From Paraburkholderia tropica (GTDB taxonomy: Bacteria > Pseudomonadota > Gammaproteobacteria > Burkholderiales > Burkholderiaceae): DNA of 64,000 nucleotides. A program made the position numbers and the translations under genes. Below are positions 39,214 to 49,796 of the stretch, one piece after another. Location of the stretch: contig NZ_CAJZAR010000037.1 in assembly GCF_914484835.1 (NCBI RefSeq), forward strand, positions 295,898 to 359,897, given 5' to 3'. Every line of letters starts with the position of its first letter. Position 1 is the first letter of the stretch. The notes under the pieces were generated by a model that was not told the DNA's origin, made no database searches, and saw only the letters and a program-made list of their open reading frames with translations.

Positions 39214-40515
39214 CTAACCCAGGTACGTACGGTAACGCGAGACGTGCACGCGGCGCTCGGCGGCGGGTTCGCAGCCATCGCCGCTCGCCCGCAATGCGGT
39301 GCTCGCGGTGAAACGCTGCACGGGCGCGAGCCGCACGCTGCCGCCCACGTTCGCAGCGGCGCTGCGTGTGACCACGCCATTCGTGCTGCGCGTCGTGGTT
39401 TGCGTGCCAGCTTCGGTGGCCGATTCAGTGGCCGCTTCCGTGACCCCATCCGTCGCCGCCTGCCCGAGCGTTTCGGCTGCGTGCGTGGCGAGCGCTTCCG
39501 GCACGTCGGCGCATTCGCGCTCGACCCATTGGCGAGCCCAGTCGAATGCGAAATTGCGCGCGCTATCGGCGTCTTCGAACGGCGGCCCGATCAGGCCCGA
39601 ACGTTCGAGACGCTTGCCTTCCTTGAGGATTTCCACGGCCGCGCGATACATGTTGTTGCGCGACGTTTCCACGCTCAAATGCATGGCGTAGCCGCCCCAT
39701 TCCGCGATCTGCGTGGCTTCGACGATGGCGTTGGTCCAGAGCGGACCGGTGTCGCCGTCGAGGCTCTCGTCGTAACCGGCGTCGAACGACGCGGCATCGG
39801 CGGGCACAGCGCGCGTGACGGGCGCGGCGGGCATCGCAGCAGCCTGCGCGGCAAGCGGCGCGCTCACACGCGCGGCCGTGACGCTCGAATCCGCCTGCGG
39901 CGGCACGCGGCCAGAACCCAGGCTCGAACCCTGCGCGCGCGGACGCGCCTGCACGGGCTGCGCCACACGCGCCTGGTGGCTGCGCGTTTGCGTTTGCGAC
40001 TGCGCGCTCATGAGCGCTTCATCGAGACGCGCGAGCTGGCGCGTCATGCTCTCGATCGGATTGGCCAGCGGCGTGTCGGCGACCGAGGCAGGCGCCTGCC
40101 AGGCCTCGGGGCTTTTCCAGTAGACGGCGGGCAGGCCGTCGTCTTCGACCGCCTCCTCGACCGCAACCGCCACGGGCTGCACGGCAGGCGCATCCTGCAC
40201 GGCCGGTTGAGCCGGCACGGGCTCGGGCACGTAGACGAACTGACGCCCGCGCTGCGCGAGCAGTGCGACGAGTTCGCCGAGCGTGCCGCTCACGTGCCAT
40301 TCCTCGAAACGGCGGCGGCAAGTCGGTCCAGACGGATAGCGTGCGGGCAGACGCGACCAGGACTCGCCTGTCGTCAGGATCCACAGCACGGCATTGGCAA
40401 CCACACGCGGCTCGGCGCGGGGGCGGCCGCGCCGGTTGAGCCGAATAGGCGGTTCATCGGATACGAGCGAAGACACCAACATCCACTCGTCATCGCTCAG
40501 TTCATCGAAATTCAT
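39214..40515 (-). CDS. Domesticated IS5-type transposase N-terminus (DUF4096) fused to a novel C-terminal domain
   Basis: A 433-residue protein. Residues 4-88 are the helix-turn-helix head of IS5-group transposases (DUF4096): LSDDEWMLVSSLVS, NRRGRPRAEPRVVANAVLWI, GESWSRLPARY, CRRRFEEWHVSGTLGELVALL. The DDE catalytic domain that should follow is absent. Instead there is a Pro/Ala/Gln-rich linker (about 90-265), a compact domain (about 270-345: WGGYAMHLSVETSRNNMYRAAVEI, then GPPFEDADSARNFAFDWARQW), and a Thr/Ala/Ser-rich tail. The start at 40515 has GTGGAG 8 bases upstream. The frame is clean and there are no terminal inverted repeats, so it looks like a host gene, probably a DNA-binding regulator. 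Function is not known. Confidence 0.75.
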   Translation of the reverse strand: MNFDELSDDEWMLVSSLVSDEPPIRLNRRGRPRAEPRVVANAVLWILTTGESWSRLPARYPSGPTCRRRFEEWHVSGTLGELVALLAQRGRQFVYVPEPVPAQPAVQDAPAVQPVAVAVEEAVEDDGLPAVYWKSPEAWQAPASVADTPLANPIESMTRQLARLDEALMSAQSQTQTRSHQARVAQPVQARPRAQGSSLGSGRVPPQADSSVTAARVSAPLAAQAAAMPAAPVTRAVPADAASFDAGYDESLDGDTGPLWTNAIVEATQIAEWGGYAMHLSVETSRNNMYRAAVEILKEGKRLERSGLIGPPFEDADSARNFAFDWARQWVERECADVPEALATHAAETLGQAATDGVTEAATESATEAGTQTTTRSTNGVVTRSAAANVGGSVRLAPVQRFTASTALRASGDGCEPAAERRVHVSRYRTYLG

Positions 40516-41259
40516 GCTTTTCTCCACGCAGCCGGACCGGGGCTGCAGTGACTGAGCCGTCGCTCGCGAATCTTTGCTGTTCGCGTTGACGTGCTCGGTT
40601 GCACCAAATGTTTATATGTCATGTCCGTTTGCGTCACCGACTGCACGAAGGCAGTGCGCGTGTTCACGGTATTGACGCAAAGAACGTGGTCTCACTCGTG
40701 CAAGGGAGAATTTGTGCAGGAAGCATACCACCTGAAACCAGCTAATGAGGAGGCCCGTAATAAGTGTTACGGTTAGAAACAAAGTATCGCTTTGTGCGGC
40801 GAATTGAAGCCTCGCAGCGCGCTGCAAATGCCCTGTTTTTTCTGCCATTACACGCAATTTCGCGCCTCATCCGCGCATCGCATGCGTGCCCTGTTGACTG
40901 AATTCGTTCTCGATTGGCTTCGTGTACCAATGCATTAATTCAATTTGAATCAAATTCAATGAAATCGAATTAAATCGAATTGCAATGCATCGTTACCCGC
41001 TTTTCTCTTTTCGATGTTGTGCCTGCAACAAATGACATGGCGATGAAAGCCATGCGCCTCGCGGGTTGCACCTGCGTACATCATGCCGCACACATCGCAG
41101 CGATAGGCTCATCACCCTGACGCCGACGCGGCGGCCCATGCCCGACGAATGCGCGGTTCGTATCCACGCTCCACGATCACACCGCGCGGCCACACTCAAA
41201 AAGCCCTCAAACGAATCCGTCTATAGTACGAAGGCCACGAACATCCAGGAGATCGAGGT
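40516..41259. other. Long intergenic region with AT-rich block
   Basis: About 740 bases without a supported gene, divergent between the transposase-derived gene and the DUF2501 gene. At 40930-40990 is a block made almost only of A and T words, with the direct repeat AAATCGAATT twice (about 40964-40983) and CAATGCAT at both ends. It may be curved or H-NS-bound promoter DNA. A 61-codon frame at 40591 begins with GTG and resembles nothing known. Confidence 0.5.
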
Positions 41260-41748
41260 ATGCAAACATCAGCACCGCGCATTGCCGGCTCGCACCGGCC
41301 GCTTCGACTGCATCGACTGCTGATTCCCGCCACCGTGGCCGCCGCCGCCCTGCTCGCGCCGTGGAGCGCGGCGCAGGCACAGCTCGGCAATCTGCTCAAT
41401 CAAGGCGGCACGAGCGGCTCGACTTCGGGCGCGCTCAGCAACCTCAGCGGCGCGCTGTCCGGCTCGTCGGTGACGTCGAGCAGCCTCGGCAACGTCACGG
41501 GCATCCTGCAGTACTGCATCAAGAACAATTACCTGAACGCCGACGCCGCCAGCAACGTGAAAGACTCGCTGCTCAGCAAGCTGCCCGGCGGCGCGTCCAC
41601 GACCGATAGCGGCTATCAGCAAGGCAGCAACGGCATTCTCACGACGGGCAACGGGCAGAAGCTCGACCTCTCGGCCAACGGCCTCAAGGAAGCCGCCACG
41701 AAGCAGGTTTGCGACAAGATCCTGAGCCAGGCGAAGTCGATGCTCTGA
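41260..41748 (+). CDS. Secreted DUF2501 (YjjA-like) protein
   Basis: The protein has 162 residues with a signal peptide ending near SAAQAQ (residue 46). A Gly/Ser/Leu-rich linker follows, then the DUF2501 core, with NVTGILQYCIKNNYLNADAASNVKDSLL and a C-terminal TKQVCDKILSQAKSML. The two cysteines in the core probably pair in the periplasm. E. coli YjjA is the best known relative; the function of the family is not established. AGGAGATCGAGGT directly precedes the ATG. Confidence 0.8.
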   Translation: MQTSAPRIAGSHRPLRLHRLLIPATVAAAALLAPWSAAQAQLGNLLNQGGTSGSTSGALSNLSGALSGSSVTSSSLGNVTGILQYCIKNNYLNADAASNVKDSLLSKLPGGASTTDSGYQQGSNGILTTGNGQKLDLSANGLKEAATKQVCDKILSQAKSML

Positions 41749-41797
41749 TGCCGGACGGCCGCGCTCATTTGCACGCACGAACGCGGCCGCGATCACA

Positions 41798-41863
41798 GAA
41801 AAATTCGGCAGAACAATCCGGCTGAAAAATCCGGCTGAAAAATCCGGCAGAAAAATTCGCTGC
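41798..41863. repeat. 13-bp tandem repeat, about 5 copies (GAAAAATCCGGCW)
   Basis: The motif AAT(C/T)CGGC recurs with its T at 41805, 41818, 41831, 41844 and 41857, exactly 13 bases apart. It fills the spacer after the DUF2501 gene. The unit length equals that of the array at 8765, but the sequence is unrelated. Confidence 0.8.
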
Positions 41864-42003
41864 AAAACCTTCGCTTCAAGAATGTGCGGCGCGGCGCAGA
41901 AGTGCGCAATTAGTGTGCCGCGACGTATCGAAACACTTGAACACCCGACCGGTTTGGGTGTCGAATGAGTTCGAACGGTCTTCACGCGTCTTGATCTCAT
42001 GCC

Positions 42004-42477
42004 ATGAATCCGCGTCGCGCTGCCCTCGCCCCTTTGCTGTCGTGGTTCGCGTTCGTCTGCGCGTTATGCGCGGGACTCGGCGCACTTATCGTGCCGCACT
42101 CCGCCAGGGCGCAGCCGCAAGACGAGCAGTTCGACTGCAAGTCGAATCCCCACGAATTTATTGCATCGCTGATTGAAGAAAAGTCGATCGAGGCGCAGCC
42201 GAGCCGCGTGGAAGCCAATTCGGTCAACGCATTCCGTCCGGTGCATGGAACCCGTTTGAGCGCCTTTGGCTTTCCCATTTACGTGGTGATCGGCTATGCG
42301 CGCGACGACGATTTATTCCGTCGCGGCGCCGGTAAGGAAATTGCCGCGCCGCTTTATGGCGTGGTGGTGTCGGCGCCCGCGGAATCGGTACGCACACGGG
42401 TAAAAGAAGCCAATAGCGACGCCACCGTGCATTCAGTCGTGCCGCTAATGCTCACCGCCATCGTCTGTGGCGGCTGA
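42004..42477 (+). CDS. Secreted protein of unknown function
   Basis: A 157-residue protein with a clear signal peptide (PRRAALAPLLSWFAF..., cleavage near HSARAQ at residue 36). The mature part has DCKSNPHEFIASLIEEKSIEAQPSRVE, then a likely beta-rich region (GFPIYVVIGYARDDDLF; LYGVVVSAPAESVRTRV), and ends with a single Cys near the C-terminus that could pair with the first. I do not recognise a family. Its neighbours are another small secreted protein and a membrane protein, with no shared theme. It ends before the 42504-42541 hairpin. Confidence 0.7.
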   Translation: MNPRRAALAPLLSWFAFVCALCAGLGALIVPHSARAQPQDEQFDCKSNPHEFIASLIEEKSIEAQPSRVEANSVNAFRPVHGTRLSAFGFPIYVVIGYARDDDLFRRGAGKEIAAPLYGVVVSAPAESVRTRVKEANSDATVHSVVPLMLTAIVCGG

Positions 42478-42503
42478 CTAAAAAACTTTCCTGAATGAAA
42501 GGA

Positions 42504-42541
42504 AAATGGCCGCGTGCATTTCAACATGCACGCGGCCATTG
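42504..42541. terminator. Terminator between the secreted-protein gene and the DUF4337 gene
   Basis: A 14-15-bp perfect stem (AATGGCCGCGTGCA/TGCACGCGGCCATT) with a 6-8-base loop. On the minus strand TTTTCC follows, so it best terminates the DUF4337 gene; it also lies 28 bases past the plus-strand gene. Confidence 0.85.
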
Positions 42542-42603
42542 CCGATTCACGCCGCACTCGTGCCGAAAGCGCGAGGCGTCGATACGCGAATTGAATCAGT
42601 GAA

Positions 42604-43227
42604 TCAGCCCGAGAAAAATGCCAATGCGCCCAGCACCACGCCCACCGCGCCCACGCCCAGCGAGCCACGCAGCAGCCATTTACTGCGCGTGAGCAGCGTA
42701 ATCGCCGTCAACGCGATGGAAATCTGGATCAGCGTGGTCGCCTGCGCCCAGCGATGATGACCATGCAGCAGCTTCTCGCTGCGCACATCGTCGTCCTCGA
42801 CCTGCTTTTCCAGCGCCTCGGCCTTCGCGCGGATCGGCTCCTTTTGCTGGCGATAACGATCCGCGTCGGCAGCAAAACGACGCTGCGCATCGCCCGAATT
42901 CGGCGCGAGCGCGGACAGCGACGCGCCCAGCTCGGCGAGATTCTGCTTCTCGCCCTTCGCCTGGTAATAGGCCCACTGATTCGCGGCCTCGGTCTTGTGT
43001 ATCGCCGCTTCGTTCTTGTAATAGAGCGCGAGGTTTTCGCTATTGCCGCTCTGGTACGCGAGAATCGCGCCGATCGACGCAAGAATCGCGGTCATGACCG
43101 CCATGCGGCTCGAAAACGGATCGCGGCCGCCTTCGCCGTGGCTTGCGTGGCCGCCGTGTCCATGACCGGCGGCCGCATGCTCGACCGCGTGATCGTGCGG
43201 TCCATGCACTTCATACTCTTCAGACAT
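42604..43227 (-). CDS. DUF4337 family membrane protein
   Basis: A 207-residue protein chosen to start at 43227, where CCGGAGAGTCGTTGG precedes the ATG. The N-terminus is His-rich (HGPHDHAVEHAAAGHGHGGH), then a membrane helix (MAVMTAILASIGAILAYQSG), a helical middle rich in Lys/Glu/Gln (residues 80-145, likely coiled coil outside the membrane), and two C-terminal helices. This is the DUF4337 architecture. The His-rich head suggests metal binding, but the function of the family is unknown. Confidence 0.8.
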   Translation of the reverse strand: MSEEYEVHGPHDHAVEHAAAGHGHGGHASHGEGGRDPFSSRMAVMTAILASIGAILAYQSGNSENLALYYKNEAAIHKTEAANQWAYYQAKGEKQNLAELGASLSALAPNSGDAQRRFAADADRYRQQKEPIRAKAEALEKQVEDDDVRSEKLLHGHHRWAQATTLIQISIALTAITLLTRSKWLLRGSLGVGAVGVVLGALAFFSG

Positions 43228-43572
43228 CCAACGACTCTCCGGTGTGACTGGCTGCATGTGTTGTGTCCCGCACTCAAACGCGCGGGAGGCTAAATTATCG
43301 TGAGCGCGCAGCGCTTGTCCAGTATTCGAATTGCATGTCACACCGAGAAAGAGAAACGCATCATTTCGAAAGCTATCTGCAAGATTAATCGTCTATCAAT
43401 AGACGATGCTTTTCGCATGCTGCAGCGCGTTTAATGCGCATGCCGTTTGCTAACGTGGCTTGCGCGCTTTGCTCGGGCATTTTTTTCCGCGCTGCCACAT
43501 CTCCCTTTATCGATTGAGTGGAATCGGATTGCGTTGGGCGCAGCGGCCTCGCCGCGCGGCCCGGAGCACGCC
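43228..43572. promoter_or_regulatory. Divergent promoter region with an 8-bp inverted repeat
   Basis: Divergent spacer between the DUF4337 gene and the LuxR-type regulator. At 43388-43407 is the perfect inverted repeat ATCGTCTA-TCAA-TAGACGAT, a good candidate operator, about 165 bases upstream of the regulator's ATG. TGCTTTT follows it, so a short terminator is the alternative reading. Confidence 0.55.
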
Positions 43573-44736
43573 ATGCCCGCACACGCCGCCGCCGACTCGC
43601 TCGGCAGCCTGATCGACGCGATTTACGATGCGGGGCTCGACGCGCGCCGCTGGCCGGCGCTGTTCGCGCGCATCGCGCGGCGCATCGGCGCCACGCACGT
43701 GAATCTGAGCGTGCTCGCGGCGCACGAGGCGCTGCCGCTCGACGACTGGGGCGGCATCGAGCGCGGTTTTGCGCGGCGCTACGCGCAGCACTATGGCGCG
43801 CTCGATCCGCTGGTGCCGCAGGCGCGCCGCTGGCCCGCCGGCACGCTCGTGACCGACACGATGATCCGCCCGCAAGCGGCGCACGCGCGCAGCGAGTTCG
43901 TGCAGGACTGGGTGCGCCCGCAGCGCATTCATACGGTCGCGTTCGCCAACGTGATGCGCGAGGACGGCGTGGCGGCGATACTCGGCGCGCTGCGCCAGAC
44001 GCCGCGTTATTACGACGACGATGAACTCGATCTGCTGCGCGCGCTGCTGCCGCATCTGCGCAACGCGATCCGCGTGCAACGGCGCATGGCGCTAAGCGCG
44101 CAAGCCGACCCGCTCGCGGCGCTCGACGCCTTCGACGCGCTCGACAGCCTCGCGCAATGCGTGCTGATCGCCGACCGCGACGCCCACGTGGTCTTCGCCA
44201 ACCGCGCGGCGAGCGCGCTGCTCGCGCAGCCGCACGGTCTGCGCGAGGAACGCCAGGGACTCTGCGCCCCGACGCTCGACGCCACGCAACGGCTGCGCGC
44301 GATGATCGCGCGCGCCTCGGCCGGCGAAACCGGCACGCGCGCGGGCGGCGCGATGCTAATCGAACGCACGGCGCGCGAAGCGCCTTTACAAGTGCTGATC
44401 GCGCCATTGGGCACGCATCGCGCGATCGAGGGCGCCACGACCGCCACGACCGTCTCGCGGCGCGGCACGGCCATGCTCGTGATCACCGACCCGCTGGCCG
44501 CGCGGCGCGGCGTGGAGCAGCGCCTGATCGCCCTCTTCGGGCTCACGCCCGCCGAGGCGCGCGTGGCGGGCGAAGTCGGCAAGGGGCAGGAACCGCGTGA
44601 CATCGCGGCGACGCTACAGATCATGCCGTCGACCGTGCGCACGCATCTGCATCACGTGTTCGCGAAAACCGCCACGCGGCGTCAAGCCGATCTCATGCGC
44701 CTGCTCGAACAGATCGCCATGACGCGCAGCGATTGA
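43573..44736 (+). CDS. LuxR-family transcriptional regulator
   Basis: A 387-residue protein. The C-terminal helix-turn-helix (about residues 322-385) reads FGLTPAEARVAGEVGKGQEPRD, then IAATLQIMPSTVRTHLHHVFAKTATRRQADLMRLL, a LuxR/GerE-type domain. The N-terminal part (GSLIDAIYDAGLDARRWPALFARIA) is the sensor type found in many Burkholderiales regulators that sit alone, not an acyl-homoserine-lactone domain. GGAGCACGCC precedes the ATG at 43573; a longer frame from 43447 lacks a site. Target genes are unknown; the neighbouring branched-chain amino acid operon is convergent and separated by a terminator. Confidence 0.85.
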   Translation: MPAHAAADSLGSLIDAIYDAGLDARRWPALFARIARRIGATHVNLSVLAAHEALPLDDWGGIERGFARRYAQHYGALDPLVPQARRWPAGTLVTDTMIRPQAAHARSEFVQDWVRPQRIHTVAFANVMREDGVAAILGALRQTPRYYDDDELDLLRALLPHLRNAIRVQRRMALSAQADPLAALDAFDALDSLAQCVLIADRDAHVVFANRAASALLAQPHGLREERQGLCAPTLDATQRLRAMIARASAGETGTRAGGAMLIERTAREAPLQVLIAPLGTHRAIEGATTATTVSRRGTAMLVITDPLAARRGVEQRLIALFGLTPAEARVAGEVGKGQEPRDIAATLQIMPSTVRTHLHHVFAKTATRRQADLMRLLEQIAMTRSD

Positions 44737-44778
44737 GCAGAACGATTGAGCCCTTGAAAAGCAGCGTAAAAATGAAAT

Positions 44779-44823
44779 CGGCCCGCGCAATTGCCGCTCG
44801 AAAGCAGCGGATTGCGCGGGCCG
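44779..44823. terminator. Bidirectional terminator between the LuxR gene and livF
   Basis: A 13-bp outer stem (CGGCCCGCGCAAT/ATTGCGCGGGCCG) carries a second short stem inside (CCGCT/AGCGG). It lies between two convergent genes. Confidence 0.75.
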
Positions 44824-44855
44824 TGTAGCGGTGAATCCGGCTAGAGAGCGATTAA

Positions 44856-45556
<701 letters not shown>

Positions 45557-45557
<1 letters not shown>

Positions 45558-46327
45558 CAGTCCTCTCCGAGATACGCCTTGATCACGCGCGGGTCGTTGC
45601 GCACTTCATCGGGTTTGCCGATCATGATCGGCTTGCCGTGCTCCATCACCAGAATGCGATCCGACACGCCCATCACGAGGCTCATGTCGTGTTCGATCAG
45701 GAGTACGGAGATTCCGAACTCGTTGCGCAAGCCGTCGACCATCTGCTGCAACTCGATCTTTTCCTGCGGATTGAGACCGGCAGCCGGTTCGTCGAGCATC
45801 AGGAGACGCGGATCGGTAATCATGCAGCGCGCGATTTCGAGCCGGCGCTGATGACCGTACGACAGCGTGCCCGCCTCGCGATTGGCCACGTTTTTCAGGC
45901 CCACGCGATCGAGCCAGTACGCGGCGCGTTCGAGCGCGGCGCGCTCGGCGCGGCGATACGCGGGCGTCGTGAACAGGCCGCTCAGCATGTTGCGGTTGAC
46001 CTTCAGGTGCTGCGCGACCATCAGGTTTTCGAGCACCGTCAACTGCTTGAACAGGCGGATGTTCTGGAACGTGCGCACGAGGCCGCGGCGCGCGACCATG
46101 TGGCTCGGCTGGCCCGTGATGGCGTGGCCGTCGAGCACGATATCGCCGGCTGTGGGCTTGTAGAAGCCGCCGACGCAGTTGAACACCGTGGTCTTGCCCG
46201 CACCGTTCGGCCCGATGATGGCGAACACTTCGTTCGGCCGCACATCGAAGGCGATGCCGTCGACGGCCAGCAGACCGCCGAAGCGCATCTGCAGGCCCGC
46301 TACTTTCAACAAGGTTTCTGCGCTCAT
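45557..46327 (-). CDS. livG: Branched-chain amino acid ABC transporter ATP-binding protein LivG
   Basis: The product has 256 residues and starts at the ATG overlapping the livM stop (ATGA); longer in-frame forms reach into livM. Walker A is [14 protein letters not shown], and the LivG-specific [27 protein letters not shown] holds the signature and Walker [23 protein letters not shown] holds the switch histidine. Confidence 0.93.
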
Positions 46328-47604
46328 TGCGGCAACTCCACATGCGGACGGCTGGCGGGCAACAGGCCCTGCGGACGCCACATCATCATCAGCACCATCA
46401 CCAGACCGAAAATCAGCATGCGATATTCGGCAAAGCCGCGCGCCACTTCCGGCAGTGCCGTGAGCAGGATCGCCGCGAGCACCACGCCCAGTTGCGAGCC
46501 CATGCCGCCCAGCACGACCACGGCGAGAATCAGCGCCGACTCGATGAAGGTGAACGACTCGGGCGTGACGAGACCCTGGCGCGCCGCGAAGAATGCGCCC
46601 GCGAGACCCGCGAACGACGCGCCCAGCGTGAACGCCGAGAGCTTGATGCGCGTGGGGTTCAGACCGAGCGAGCGGCACGCGATTTCATCTTCGCGCAGCG
46701 CCTCCCACGCGCGGCCCATCGGCATGCGCAGCAGGCGGCTCGTGACGAACAGCGTGAACGCGACCAGCACCAGCGCGAGCAGGTACAGGAAGATCACCAT
46801 ATGCTCGCCGCTGTACTCGATGCCGATCAGGTCGTTGAAGGTCTTCGCGCCGTCCACGCTCGCGTGGCGCGCGAGTTCGAAACCGAACACCGTGGGCTTC
46901 GGAATGCCCGAGATGCCGTCCGGGCCGCCCGTGATGCTCGTGAGATTGTTGAGCAGCAGGCGGATGATTTCGCCGAAGCCGAGCGTGACGATCGCGAGAT
47001 AGTCGCCGCGCAGACGCAGCACCGGAAAGCCGAGCACGAAACCGAACGTGGCCGAGGCCAGCGCCGCGAGCGGCAGGCATTCCCAGAACGTGAAGCCGAA
47101 GTACTGGTTGAGCAGCGCATACGTATAGCCGCCCACCGCGTAGAAACCCACGTAACCGAGATCGAGCAGGCCCGCGAAACCCACCACGATATTCAGGCCG
47201 AGGCCGAGAATCACGTAAATGAGCGCGAGCGTCGCGACGTCGATCGAACCGCGCGAACCCATGAACGGGAACACGGCGCCGAACGCGAGCAGCACCCAGA
47301 TCGCCACGCGCTGCTGGCGCGCGCCGAGCGCGGGCGCCTTGGGCAGACGCACGCTGCTCGTCGCGCGCTGGAACAGCGGCTTGACGAGCTGGAACACGAA
47401 CACCACGGCGGCGGCGATCCACACCGGACGCCAGTGTTGCTGCAGCACGACCTGGTAGCCGTCGAGCGTCAATTGCAGGCCGAGAATCGGCGCGGTCAGG
47501 ATGATGGTCGCGACCGCGGCGGCGAACGCGCCCTTCACCGTCTCCGACGACGACTGGCCGTGCGCGCGATTGGCGGCCGCGCGAACCGGAACAGATTGGC
47601 TCAT
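46324..47604 (-). CDS. livM: Branched-chain amino acid ABC transporter permease LivM
   Basis: The product has 426 residues with about ten membrane helices. An N-terminal extension with two helices (residues 25-90) precedes the core, as in E. coli LivM. The core has [33 protein letters not shown] and the EAA-like loop [20 protein letters not shown] that contacts the ATPases. It lies 7 bases after livH. Confidence 0.93.
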   Translation of the reverse strand: MSQSVPVRAAANRAHGQSSSETVKGAFAAAVATIILTAPILGLQLTLDGYQVVLQQHWRPVWIAAAVVFVFQLVKPLFQRATSSVRLPKAPALGARQQRVAIWVLLAFGAVFPFMGSRGSIDVATLALIYVILGLGLNIVVGFAGLLDLGYVGFYAVGGYTYALLNQYFGFTFWECLPLAALASATFGFVLGFPVLRLRGDYLAIVTLGFGEIIRLLLNNLTSITGGPDGISGIPKPTVFGFELARHASVDGAKTFNDLIGIEYSGEHMVIFLYLLALVLVAFTLFVTSRLLRMPMGRAWEALREDEIACRSLGLNPTRIKLSAFTLGASFAGLAGAFFAARQGLVTPESFTFIESALILAVVVLGGMGSQLGVVLAAILLTALPEVARGFAEYRMLIFGLVMVLMMMWRPQGLLPASRPHVELPQ

Positions 47605-47611
47605 ATCGACC

Positions 47612-48538
<927 letters not shown>

Positions 48539-48628
48539 GCGTAAGCCCCGCGGCCATGAAGCCGATGAGAGACCTTTAAGAGACTCTTGAAACCGTGTCG
48601 ATCCGTCTGCTGATGCGCATCGTTGGAA

Positions 48629-48663
48629 AACGCCCCGCCCGCCGCGACGGCGAACGGGGCGTT
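48629..48663 (-). terminator. Attenuating hairpin between livK and livH
   Basis: A 9-bp stem (AACGCCCCG/CGGGGCGTT) with an inner GCCG/CGGC stem. It lies just after the livK stop and is followed on the minus strand by TTTTCC, so it can act as a partial terminator. Confidence 0.65.
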
Positions 48664-48680
48664 GCGATGCGCGGCGAGGA

Positions 48681-49796
48681 TCAGTTCGCGGCGGTCTTCG
48701 TGGCGTCCTTGTGCCACGTGTAGACGACGAAGCGGAACGACTTCAGGTCGCCCTGCGCGTCGTACTCGACCTTGCCGATCGGCGTGTTGAACGCGTTCTT
48801 GTGCAGGTAGGCCGCGACCTTGGTCGGGTCCGTGCTCTTTGCACCCTTGATGCCGTCGGCGATCACTTCGACTGCCGCGTAAGCGGGCATCTGGAACGGA
48901 CCGTTCGCGTCGCGCTTGGCGTCGGCGAAGGCCTTCACGAGCTTCGCGTTGGCCGGGTCGGCGGCGAAGTCGGCGGGCAGCGTGACGAGCATGCCTTCCG
49001 AAGCCGGGCCGGCGATCGCCGTCACGTCCTTGTTGCCCACGCCTTCGGGGCCCATGAACGTGGCCTTCACGCCCTGTTCACGCGACTGGCGCATGAGCAG
49101 GCCCATTTCCGGGTGGTAGCCGCCGAAGTAGACGAAGTCCACGCCTTGCGACTTGAGCTTCGTGACGACTGCCGAGTAGTCCGAATCACCGGCGTTGATG
49201 CCTTCGAACACGACGACCGGAATGTGCGCCTTGTCGAGCGCGGCCTTGACCGACGTGGCGATGCCCTGACCGTACGACTGCTTGTCGTGCAGGATCGCGA
49301 CCTTCTTCGGCTTGACCTTGTCGATGATGTACGCAGCGGCTGCCGGACCTTGCTGGTCGTCGCGGCCGATGGTGCGGAAGATGAACTGGCGCTTCTTGCC
49401 TTCGGTCAGTTGCGGTGCGGTCGCCGACGGCGTGACCATCACGACGCCTTCGTTTTCGTAGATGTCCGAAGCGGGAATCGTCGAGCCCGAGCAGACGTGG
49501 CCAACCACGTACTGGATGTGCTGCGAGACGATCTTGTTCGCGACGGCGACGGCTTGCTTCGGCTCGCAGGCGTCGTCCATCAGGACGGCTTCGAGCTTGT
49601 TGCCGTTCACGCCGCCAGCGGCATTGATCTGTTCGATCGCGGTCAGGGCACCCGCCTTGACCATGTCGCCGTACTGGGCGACCGGGCCGCTGAACGGACC
49701 GGCGATAGCGATCTTCACGGTATCGGCTTGCGCGGATGCACCAAAGGCGAGCAGCGCGGCAGCCAGGGAAACTGAGGTGAGGCGGGACAACGTCAT
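48681..49796 (-). CDS. livK: Branched-chain amino acid ABC transporter substrate-binding protein
   Basis: The product has 371 residues. The signal peptide ends near GASAQA (residue 24). The mature protein starts TVKIAIAGPFSGPVAQYGD and contains YVVGHVCSGSTIPASDIYENEG and KKVAILHDKQSYGQGIA, all typical of LIVBP-type proteins. GAGGAGCTCCTG precedes the ATG. It is the first gene of the livKHMGF operon, and the stronger expression expected for it is served by the hairpin that follows. Confidence 0.93.
   Translation of the reverse strand: MTLSRLTSVSLAAALLAFGASAQADTVKIAIAGPFSGPVAQYGDMVKAGALTAIEQINAAGGVNGNKLEAVLMDDACEPKQAVAVANKIVSQHIQYVVGHVCSGSTIPASDIYENEGVVMVTPSATAPQLTEGKKRQFIFRTIGRDDQQGPAAAAYIIDKVKPKKVAILHDKQSYGQGIATSVKAALDKAHIPVVVFEGINAGDSDYSAVVTKLKSQGVDFVYFGGYHPEMGLLMRQSREQGVKATFMGPEGVGNKDVTAIAGPASEGMLVTLPADFAADPANAKLVKAFADAKRDANGPFQMPAYAAVEVIADGIKGAKSTDPTKVAAYLHKNAFNTPIGKVEYDAQGDLKSFRFVVYTWHKDATKTAAN

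Noticed and set aside
39214..40515. Active insertion sequence
   Set aside because: Only the DNA-binding head of a transposase is present; there is no DDE domain, no terminal inverted repeats and no target duplication seen.
40591..40776. 61-codon frame with six cysteines
   Set aside because: It starts with GTG without a convincing ribosome binding site and resembles nothing known; left as unsupported.
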